Part shown: one piece after another, positions 23,701 through 35,700 of the stretch | How positions within the stretch are numbered: the stretch's first letter is position 1 | Layout: each line of letters begins with the position of its first letter | From: Serripes groenlandicus | Taxonomy: Eukaryota; Mollusca; Bivalvia; Cardiida; Cardiidae | DNA: 64,000 bases | Assembly (NCBI GenBank): GCA_031761405.1 | Contig: JASEVX010000007.1 | Coordinates: 41,681,775-41,745,774 of the forward strand | Direction: 5' to 3' | Notes under the pieces: model-generated | Database searches by the model: none | The model's input: the letters and a program-made list of their open reading frames with translations, nothing else | What the model was told of the DNA's origin: nothing | Made by a program: the position numbers and the translations under genes

Positions 23701-26700
23701 CAAAAGTCAATGCAAGTCCGGAGTTATAAATTGTCCTTGTGAACTGAATGCTCGGAGTATGAATACGAATAAGTCACGGAACAGACGGATATGGAAACTG
23801 TTTACCGTAATAATTTAATATACTGTTGAGAAGGTTACTAAATCCGGTTAACTTTCCACCCGCACGGTAAAGGAAAGAGTATCACATGATTTGCGTTTGT
23901 TTGCCTCAAATTTTAGTTTAAAGATAATCTTTAAATAAATGAGTTTTGAAGATGTATATCATAAACTTGTTTATGAAATGAAGAAATATAAATGGTCTTA
24001 TCATATACTAAAAGTGTACCCGTTTACATTAAGCAAATAAAGATTCATTTGAAAAAATACAAAAAAAATTGCGGAACATTTTGTTATTATTGCTATCCAT
24101 ACAATAACTGAAAAGAAATTAGCAGATTCCATTTCATTGATCATAAAAGCAACTACTCGATTAGTTTTTCTGTCCAAAATAGCTATTACACAGTGATCAA
24201 TCTTGTTTTCCAGAACTGTACAGTAACCTTAAATACAAGTACAGCACTGAACTATACAGATGACACGTGGGGAGGCGTTGCTCTCACTGTCCGGGACTAC
24301 AATAGAAAGGAAATGGCACTTGATGGTCATATGAGTATGGCAAACTCATATTCGATTGGAGGTGCTCCTGTTCAGGTTATATATATTAATCAACATAATT
24401 GAAACTGACGACGTTTTGATCACTCACGACATGGTTAAAAGTATATTTGGTAATATGCATGCTTTCATGGTGTTTACTAATATTTCAACAATATGTCAAT
24501 ACCGCACTTAACATGAAATTGTTTAACATCTACAAATTTGAAAGTATTAAAACAGCATTGCACTTTCTACTTTTTTTTTTAAATATTTTCCGACAATGTT
24601 TCAGATGTTTTCTGTTGCTGAGAAATAAAATGTCGTCTAATGCATGGTAACATTTTATACAATTATTTTTTTCTACACTTGTGTTCGATCCCGGGTCGGG
24701 CCATACCTGTGAATCTAAAGTTGATAGAAATGTCATCCCTTCAAGGCGCTTGTGTGAATAGCATTTCTACTTATATATCGGTATCAGGATGAGTAATAAC
24801 TATAGTCGTGGTAAGTTACACAGAAATTACCATAATATGACTGATTTAACTGAAATTATGTTTAAAGTGATATAAAACTGCATTCAAACAAACACATATC
24901 CGCACTGGTAATAATTATTATTTGAATGAATACCGCACTTGAAAAATACATTGTGTATACTCTTTGTCTATCAGGATTTCAATTTATAACAAATACATAT
25001 CGAAATGCTACAGTACATGTATATGAAACGGTAAAAAAATATTAATAATATTACAGTTTTTAGTTCAAATCCTTGAACATCTTCATCAACCAGAATTCGT
25101 CAGTCCGACGAAACCAAGCAATCATCATTTCTATCTGTATACTGGAGCGACATTGAACGAAGATCTCTACGCAATGTCGTCGGAGAACACGTAAGTATAT
25201 ACCATACACGTAACATGAATGAATTTAAAAAAAAAGAGAACAGCTAACGACCTATTTCGAAGTAGGTTATTTGCCTTTTAAAATCATTTCATGTTTTACA
25301 TTCATTTCCACGTTAAGTTTGTGTTATGGTCAATTAAAGCACGAAATGCATTCCTCGGGAAGTTGAGATCATCATTTTTATAAATGCTTTGGCATGTGGG
25401 GACACTGGTGAGTTACCGAACCTGACATGTATTATCTGATGGCACTCTGTATACAGGTGTATGGATTCGATGTCGAAGATGTTCATGGATACGACAAGGT
25501 AGAAATATACATAATGTTCCTTTAAATAGTTTTAGCTATGCACACCTAGCATTCTAAACGCAAAATGTTTCACGCAATTTTTTGTTTCAGGTCAATATCA
25601 GATTTTGTAGTTGTTGGAAGAGGAAACGAGGTTTTTCTACTTTCTGAAGTAAAAGAAGACACAACTGGTCGGGACCGTGTGAAATACGTAACAGTCTCCT
25701 GGGAACCAGCGGTAACTGACACTGGGAACCATATCATTTGCGTACGAGCCATTGATAACACTGGGTAAGCTTGAACATAGAAATCAGTGTTTGCCTCATG
25801 TTGATGATGGGTTTCGAACAGTAGTATGCGAGGACGTAATGTGTTACCTGCTACAACATTTATGTCAGTAATTTAAAAAAGCTATTTTGTCTTTTTTATA
25901 TATTATAGTTTTTGACTCAACATGTCATATCATTTTGGTCTGAACACCTTCTCAAATACAAAACAACACCTTCTTTGCAACGGCCCAGACGAGCGCTTTA
26001 TTGTTAGACAGAGCGACCAATATGCGCAAACAGCGCGTGCATATATACATAAATTTACATGTATTACGGTTAACCCAATCCGCCAACTTAGGTTATGACA
26101 TTATATCTTGTACTTAAGTAATTTTCATTTAGCAAGCTTCACATACATGTATCTCCCATCAGAAGGGTCCTGGCCGCCCACGTAAAACCCCTTTTTTTAA
26201 AGAGGAACCGTGCATCCGTGGCATGCGCGAAACAACCAGTGTTTCTCAGAATACCCCTAGGGAAATATGGCTGTCGGAACTCAACCTAGTTTAATGTGTG
26301 AAGCAATATAAATTTCAAATAATCGAATAGCATTCTGTGTAAGCAGTCTAACGAGCGAAGTCTAGCGTGGAACTGACAAACACGCCCTATAACTACCTTA
26401 TATATACTCATACCCGAGCGCACATCCCGTGCAGCACATCCCGTGCAACTACAATACACAATAACCCTTTGTGTGTTTACCGTGTTAAGACAAGCATTCT
26501 CTGCTTTACTACGTACCACAGAGAATTTGTAAGTCTGAACACCTTCTCAAATACAAAACAACACCTTCTTTGCAACGGCCCAGACGAGCGCTTGAACGCT
26601 ACAAATTATAGTGCACTGAATGCTATTCGAATTCTAAAATCAAAGAACAATATTACAATTTTAACTGTTTTGTGACAAATAATTTCTTTTCTACAGAATC

Positions 26701-29700
26701 TTCAATATACCCATCCTTCGCCATGTCCGTTTTCCAACGCCCGTGACGCTTTAAACAACGATCAGAAACGCCACTGGCGTTAGCTGCAGCAGTAGCGCCA
26801 CTGGCTCTCAGGGAATGAGTTCCTAGATGCAAATCTGGAGCAACTAATTTCAACCGAGAGACAATACATACTCTAGAACGAGAATAACTCAGCTTTTTGT
26901 TCCGTTTTAAAAGAAAGCACTTTGACCCGGATCTACAAGCCGCCCGAAAAAGATATAATTCGGAATCAACAGGCATTCCTGAGCACTGTAAATACCTTTT
27001 CAACATTGCAATCGGACAAGCGCTAGTTTCACCTTTTGCGATAAATACTTCTCTACCAGACCTATATACATCTGTTTTACTTTTCTTAACATACAAAACC
27101 AAATGATCCGTACTAAATCGTAGATCGCAACATCTTAAATCTACGATTTCGTTAAACCGTAAAAACCCAGCAAATCCTAATACAATCATAGATAAGTCCC
27201 GCAAAACGATGATGTCTCGTGACTCTAAATACATACTGCAAAGTTCAATCAAGTTCTGTGTGCTTATAACGTCCTTCTTTACTATGGGTTTGGAATTCAA
27301 ACGTTTGGCACTTTCAACTAACATTAACACAGTTGAGTTTATCGTTGGATCGGGGTAATCGTTCATTCGATGAAGCCACTTGATAGCGTAAAGAGATGAT
27401 GAAATCACTTTATCCGATTTTCCTGCATCGATCATTTGTGATAAATACATTGCGACGTGAATGGAGCACGCTGGCCTCGAAGAAATACCTTTTTTCTCAC
27501 AGAAATCGTCAAACGCTCTGATTTGATAGCAGTATTTGGTCACAGTAGTATCAGCCCTTGCCGACACCATTTGTATAGCCATTGTGTCTATAATCCGATC
27601 TTGATCGACAATATGTACATCAGCCTCATCAAATTTACGTTTCAAAGACGCTCTTATGCCAATACCTGTGAAAAAGAATTATTTATCAAACACCAGAAAA
27701 CGTAAATAACATCTTTTCCCTTATTGGTTTTCTTCAAAAACGCAATGTAATGCAACCATGCTGAATGATAAAACATTCTCACCGAACATTCCATTGTTTC
27801 CTTTGCCTTTGCACACAGCGCCTGATTTTGGCAATTCAAGTGCACCTTTTACAAAATATTTATATTCGTTTTGCAAATCAGTAATAAACGGCCAAAATGG
27901 TGCAGACTGCCATTTTGGAATTATCAAAGTACCTCGAGCATTTTCCGATGCTAATTTCCTCAGACAGCTCATTATATGCTTTGGAGGCGGAACTAACCAA
28001 TTCAGTTCACCGCGCCAAGTCTGATCAAATGCGTCTATAGCTTCCGTGCCAGGTACCCACCACCTAGAGTTAAACCTCCTACATTTATTATTATAATGTG
28101 TTGAAAACCTATCTACATCATGAGGACCCCACATTTTATCCAATTTTCTATAAATATCTTCAGAAATGGACCAATCATCACTATCCTGACACCTACTCAT
28201 ATGATCTGCAAGAAGGTTATCACCCCTTGGGATCCAGACAGAGTTAAATGTGATCCTGTTCTGCTCACAAACTGAATTTATCGCTAATGATAAGTTATGG
28301 AGCTCATTAACTCTGCTACCAGCGTGTAAAATACGCTCAACATTTTGATTATCTGAAAATATCTTAATATGACGATTTTTCAATATCTTCAAATTACTCA
28401 TAACAACCCGATGTACAGCTTCTAGCTCCCTCCATGTGGAACTTTTGAGCGACTCATCACTCGTCCATGATCCGAATATTTCGGAATTGGAAAGATGGCT
28501 TCCAATATTTAGATCGCTTACCGAACAAACATCCCTATCCTTAATTAACAAACCATTTCTATCATGCATGGGATGAATTTTACATATCTCATGCCAACCA
28601 CAGTAATTAAGATATCTCTCTTCCGGGAGATAATTTTCACATCCCGGATCTACAAGACAACTCTCTCCCCGGAGTTTTGATCCCCCAATGAATCGACCAT
28701 CAATATTGATCACATTTTCCGATAAACAATAACCACTCTCTTCCGGGAGTTTTACGAATCCGCCAACACGCGAAATACTAGTATCTATCGATCTATCAAA
28801 ACCGACTTGCGCACTCGCTTCCGGGAGTCGCCCATCATTAAATATATAACGATCAAAGGAATTACCTCTGTCCACCACTAACTCGCAATTACCGGGAATT
28901 TGAGACGCGCGGCTCCCTTGCTCCTTAACAACGGTATTTTCTACCGGTGCGGATTCCGATCCGTCTCCTGACAAACATGCGTTACACATTTCAACAAATC
29001 CACCATAACCATGGGAACTTGCGTCAGCAAAAACGTTTGCTTTTACGACCGGATGTTGCCAATACAAACATCCCAAATCATTGAGACGTCTGGCGTTTAT
29101 ACGCCAATAATTCAATTCTCCTATAGCCTCCTTATTCACCTGAACAGGTGACTTCCAACTACAGCGATACATAATACAAATATACAAGTTTCTAGTATGC
29201 AAACTAACGCGTTTACCAAGTACACTCTGCAGTGATATAATTTGACCGATAACCGAAGCTAGTGCCTTTACATGCACGGTTTTGAATTTATCATTCCTCA
29301 CATCATACAAAACGGAGTCAATTTGAGTCTCCAACCGCTTAATTCTTTCTTCCGTTAACCTCAAAATATTGTCTTCAAAATTAAAAACATGACCCAACCA
29401 AATAGCTATCCTTCTCGGCAACCAATCGCATGTATCTTCTGCCAAAAGAAAACCGAATTCAACTAATGAACTCCTGACCAACTTGCTATGTCTTAAAGCA
29501 AGATCGAAATCCGTGTGACCACCTATACCGTCATCGAGAAACATAACAATATCAATGCACAACGATCTCCAATATTTCAGTAGCTGTCTGAGTACTTTGG
29601 TGAATATGTGTCCGGCTGTAGACAAACCGAAAGGAAGGCAATTAAAAACATAATAACGGTCAATTCCTTCGTCGGACCATGAAAACCCCAAATACGTTCT

Positions 29701-32700
29701 ATGGCATGAACAAATATCAATGTGATGATAAGCGCTTTTCAAATCGAATGTAAATACATAACTGAAAGGCTGAAAAATCGATTTTGCAACTTTAACGTCC
29801 TCAAATTTGACCTTAAACAAGTGTAAGCATGGATTAATATGTCTACAGTCAAGAACTAATCTAGGCTTGCCAGACCTACCGTATGCAACCGTTAATGGGT
29901 TGACTATCAATGGTTGTTCTTGAACAACTGAAATAATACCCTTTTCTACTAAACGGCCAATTTCGGACTTTACATAAATCGGATTATCCCTGGCCGATCT
30001 ATTATTATTTAACTGAACTGTCACCGGAGTCTCGGCCAACGGTAACTTATAACCGTTATAAATGACATCCAAAATGTAAGCATTATTGGTATAAGCTTCC
30101 CATTTGCTATAGCTGTGTTTGAGTTTACCAACAGGTGACAAAACGCTTAATCCGGTTAGCTCTAAATGTTTACCCGAGTCGATAGTACCTCCCTTTTTCA
30201 AACCATTATAATTTGAACTAGCATTATCATCTAAACCAGTACATGATCCTTTGTCCTCAATGTTGAAAGACTGATTTATTAAGTCAACACTTGCCCCCTT
30301 TTTAACAATGTTTAAAATCGGACTCTCTATAGTCTCATTTTCACTTATGCTCGAATATTCAATTGTTTCCTTTTCCTCATTGTATTTTCCCGGATTTTGG
30401 CCACCTGATTTAAACTTGATATTCGAACCGGCTCCATGCCCCATTTCTATGCAATTAATGTTAACAATTTTTGTTATACCCTTTTCCGCAAAACATAATT
30501 GCTTTCTATTGGTATTCGTTTTACCTAAAGCCTTCGAAAGGCGGCCAACAATAAAACTACTTATCTTGTTATTGTAATTCTGGAGTGAGCATTCATTCTT
30601 CCAGTGCCCCGCCTTTCCGCAGATAAAACATAAACCTGGTTTCTTCACCGAACCCCCATGAGAATACGTCTGTCCCGTTCCTTGAGAGGGTAATGAGTCC
30701 CCCCTAGGCTGTCCCCGTCCGTAAGGAGTTGACCTTGACCTGCCTCTCTTTGTCTTTTCCCCTTTAGCCTTTCTCGAAGCCCGATATTCTGCCTTATGAA
30801 TACGCTTCTCATCCTCGCTGTCACTTGCTATAGGGTTGCTCTCATATTCTGCAACCATTCGCCATCCCAATTCGGAGGTATCAGCAAGCTGAATTAATTT
30901 CTGACGCCGCTTTAGTATATCTTTTGCTGCAATGAAAAAGAAAAATGCAACGAGAATAGCCCGTGCTTCCTTTACTACTTTAATAAACAAGAATTTAAGA
31001 ATACCATTAAACTCGAAAACCTTTACATTTAAAACTTGCTATCATTTGTTTACCTTCAATAATATCATTTTTAGCCTCCGTAATCCTCTGGGAATCCATA
31101 TTTAACTCGGCATGTTCCAACCTGGCAATAACCTTGGAATTCTGTTTAAAATGCTCCTCGTTACTTTTACGCTTGAATTTCGGAGCGTCTAGAGAAGAAA
31201 TACTACTAGAAGAGGCAGAAGAGCTTGGATAACTTATCTTGTCTATAAGTCCACCTATTTCCCGCAACAAGTTGCCATGTGACTCCTGAATAACGTCTTT
31301 TACTCGGTTGTTCACCAAGGCGTTGATATCTTCTTCATCCATGTTGTCTCTGTGTAAGCAGTCTAACGAGCGAAGTCTAGCGTGGAACTGACAAACACGC
31401 CCTATAACTACCTTATATATACTCATACCCGAGCGCACATCCCGTGCAGCACATCCCGTGCAACTACAATACACAATAACCCTTTGTGTGTTTACCGTGT
31501 TAAGACAAGCATTCTCTGCTTTACTACGTACCACAGAGAATTTGTAATAATATACAAGGAGTTTGTCTTCTGTTTGTAATTGTTCATTCAATAGTCCTAC
31601 TGTTATTTCAAATGAGACCATATGATCTGACATGACGTTGCTTTCCTTGATATAATCACGTGTAGGCTATTCTATCTTTACTCCGCATTGTATTTGTTTT
31701 GAAAATATTCACGGATTTTTTTAACTAACAAAACATTTTGAAATCAGTTTTAATAACAGTTTATGAATATTTTATTTTTATTACTCCTTTTTCAAAATTA
31801 TAATATCCTCATTATGGGTATTTTTTATTGTCTCATGCTAATACAAGAGGATGCTGTCTAAAATGTTGGTCATGCACGTGCATGACGTCATTTAAAACAA
31901 TAACGTCACCGTTATAATTTAACTTTCCTTACGACATTTGCAACAAAAGCACGTGGTAACGCATGCGCACTAACAAACGTTGTATGAAAAGTACGAGGGA
32001 GGGAATTTCAACAGCCGCAAATAGTTCCGGAAGTTGAGAGTAATATACTGTATGATATATCACGCTCAAATGCCTCTTTGAGTATAGAAGAGAAATTTAC
32101 AATAGTGTTACAATTAGTTATAGAACTTCCCACAATGTCCGATCTCCTCAACTCTGATATATTTTTGAAACAACATACGGGTTTTTGACTATCCTCCCCT
32201 CTAAAGATTCATGTAATTACATCGCAGCATGATTGCCAATAAAGTATAGGTAAAAATGTCGCGTTTCTTTACGTTTGTACTGCAATCTTTTATTGATAAG
32301 CACCACCCCAGAGTCTTCAGTGTTTTGATTGATATTATATTTTGTCAACTTAAACAGATCAGACGTATGCAATTAGTTTATTTAAAATATACATCTATGG
32401 CATGATATTTCTTTCAAATAAAAAGTAAATGACACTGCACTTCAATGCCATTGTTCAAATACATTTGATTATTTGAAGAAAACGATCAAGAGACTGCATC
32501 CACATTTAGTGGAGGGTTAGACGTAACATCAAAAACTAGTCCAGAATTAAAGTAATACTTGTTCCACTTCTATACCATTGTAATGTGATGCCCACATGGA
32601 CATGCGTTAAGATTCATTATTGTTTGACGCAGGTTGTTTCATTTCACTTACAGTTTTGATACAACAGAAGATAGATGTTTCATCATTGAAATCAAGGGTA

Positions 32701-35700
32701 AGAATACAATAAAAGTTCCATGTTTTACTCACTCGTCATAGAGATAACAAAAAACTCGGATTTCAATCCTATGATCTTAGGATGAGATCTTAACCGTCAA
32801 GACAGAAATATATAATTACGTAGAACACAACAAAAGAGCCGAGTAGAGCAATAAGATGACACTTCTCTTTGGTATCATTCATTTAATATCATATTGACAT
32901 ATTTGCTTACAATTAGTGAAATTTCAACAAAATGTGCATATAGGTATGTATAACATATAACGGGACGATGAAGATTCTTATGAGGCAGTGCGGGTGTACA
33001 GATGTTTCTTCACTTAGCATTTATGCATTCAGAATTTAAGACTCGCAATCGCTATACGAGGATCATATGTAAGAACATACCTTCAAATTATTAAGTATAT
33101 GTTTTGTTTTTGGGGCGATTCGTTACTAATTTGATAATTTGTGACTGAATCCATTGGCATTTTCTTGATTAGTTATTGTTATTAAGTACTACTTTGAATT
33201 GCATCAGTTATTGTGTTAACCAACGACTAAAAACTGTTCGTCAGCTAAAGCGCAACACTACCATGTACATTGTGCATTATCTGGTAATCTCATTGTATTC
33301 AAGAATTCAACCAATTTAAACCTACATGTATCTCAGAATAACACATTCCGAGAAGATTATTGCATTGTGCGTAAATTAATTGATTGATTGTTTGATGCTT
33401 TACGCCGCTTTCAACAATTTTGCAGTTTTATAATGGCGTTTCCTGCTTAAGTTACCAGTACTGCTGGTCCATTTATCATGACACCAACCAGTCAGTCGTT
33501 ATTCTAATCCCGCAAACCTGAGTGCCAAGGAGGGCAGCCATTACTACCATTTTTTTGGTATGACCCGCATTGTCGGTAAATCAACACTGACGTGGGTAGG
33601 ATACTTTATAGTCATTTCCAATGCAACGTATTTACGATTGAAAAGATATCTGATTGTTTTTTATTCCTTCTTCTCTATTTTCAGATAAACAGTTCCATGC
33701 TACTAATAGATCTTTTGTAAGGACAGTTTCTTCTTCATTTATTTACGATGTTTCCCCTTTCAGTTTAAACATGTATCTTTTGCATCAATAAGTATCAATA
33801 ATTCTTTATCTATGGTGGTAATTCTTTAGACATGACATTGTTTTTATTCCAAGACAAACGAAGTCCAATACGTGACTAGATCTTCACAACATGTTCCATA
33901 GCTTGTGGTAATTAATGCACATGTGTAAAAAGTATTGCCTGTGGTGCCATTATATCCAAAAGGGTATCGCTTTACAGAAGTTTCTTTAAACCTTCTATGA
34001 CTAATCGGCGAACAGTGCCATGCCGGCTCAGACAGCACGAATTCGCTTGCTGGTCAATATCAGGACTGGTCGCAAATGCCTTTCGTAAAGCGTTGCTCAT
34101 TGTAGCTGAGCAACGAATGGTAAAGACTTGAGTGATATTGAGAATACAAAGACACGAGCCTTAATTATTGTGGAGGCATCCACTGATTTATTTTAATAAT
34201 ATAGTTATTTATCAGAGTATACAAAATCAGGAACGGAACAAAGGTACTTCATGCATACATTATGTAGTATGAGCCCAACCGTTTGATGCATCGGTGTCAG
34301 GACAAATACTACCGGTTATACTCGTAAATTACCCAGGAAACGCCTTGGTACAATCGAAATATTTTTTTAAGCTGCATAAAGCTCCATTCAAACATAAAAA
34401 TCTGCCTTTGAATCTATTTCAGCCAATAAAATAGTACCCTGATTGTCAGTTGTTTTATTGAAGGCTTTACTACATATAAGTATGTAATTGGCGGACAATG
34501 CAAATTCAGTGCCATTAAGTTGATTTTCCCAGATAACACATAACTGTATTATTTATTTTAGAATAAACCTTACTTCGTCGACATGCCGTCATATAATGAA
34601 ACAGTTGGATGCGACATCGATTCAACTTGTGTCCTTCCGATATATGTGAAATCTCCAGCGTAAGTCTGTTATTCTACTATATATTGATGTATTTACACAC
34701 AGTAACAACTATGGTTAGCATTTAAATACGTATGTATAATGAGAGACTTAACAAACTTGCAAAGAGATGATTAAATACTTCTTTGTGTTAACAACCATTT
34801 ATTAAAATATTTTAAGTGACAAAAGTACTTTCAAACACGATTGCGCCTTTATTCTTTTCAGAATAACGTTATGTGTGCTATTATATTAACTTAAATCCAC
34901 ACATTTAAAACGAAAACCGGTATGTGTTCGTTGTTATCTTTTAAAGGAAAGCCGATATAAGCGATTTAATTTTTCAAACCAGAATCGATATGTGCGGGTT
35001 TATTTTCAAAACGAAAGCGATATTGTTCTAAAGGAAAGCTGGTTTTAGTATGAATGCTTTATTTCAACTAAACGGAATCCCATTATGGAATGATGTTTTT
35101 GTATTTGCTTTAATTATCAAATGATTACATTGTCAAGAACGCTGTAGGTGCTATATGTTACAATACCACAAGCTACAAATTGTGAAATGTATGTAGCGTT
35201 TTCATTTTTCAGTAACATTGTTGATATCAAGCTTGAAGCAAATTTAGAATTTACAAAGAAAGGTCAAATAACTCCGATCGTACATAATGGAGAATCATTG
35301 TATAAGATGGAACTTTCCCTGATGCACAATGAAGATGGAGAACACATACTGTGTCTGACTGCAATTGATGAAAATGGGTAAGACACCGATTTATTTGTTC
35401 AGATATAATTTTGGTTTAAGTTACCGGTTGTTTGGGGAAGGGGGACATTGGCTGGTATAACGTTTCTTAAACACGTTCTCTTATTAAGTAAAAGAATGTA
35501 TGTGTGCCAACTTAGGCGATTTTTGAGCAATGGTGCGCATATGCATCTCCACAATCTACCCAAAGCCGTCACTGTCAGCCTGCATTTAGAACAGACCTAC
35601 ACGAAATAAGACATGTTAGCACAATTTGAATGCACCCATGATGACTCAAATGCCACAATGATTTGTGCCGATCATCGGAAATAATGAATTGCCGAGACGC

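Larger units (their letters stand above)
25938..31547 (-). mobile_element. Complete Ngaro/DIRS-type tyrosine-recombinase retrotransposon
   Basis: 5610 bp, antisense to the host gene, in intron 7. It has the split-direct-repeat layout A1-ORFs-B1-A2-B2. Repeat A (199 bp) lies at 31349-31547 and 26334-26532; I read the copies as identical. Repeat B (61 bp) lies at 26533-26593, touching A2, and at 25938-25998. 335 bp separate A2 from B2. No target-site duplication is visible, as expected for recombinase-mediated insertion. Order on the minus strand: gag-like N-terminus, CCHC knuckle, reverse transcriptase, RNase H, C-terminal domain, tyrosine recombinase. Every reading frame is intact, and with identical repeats this suggests a recent insertion. 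Assignment to Ngaro rather than DIRS rests on the repeat layout. Confidence 0.85.

Noticed and set aside
27758..30577. Plus-strand ORFs opposite the retrotransposon
   Set aside because: They lie antisense to conserved RT, RNase H and knuckle codons and have no features of their own.
25938..31547. LTR retrotransposon or endogenous retrovirus
   Set aside because: No flanking LTRs, protease or DDE integrase; split direct repeats and a tyrosine recombinase identify a YR retroelement.
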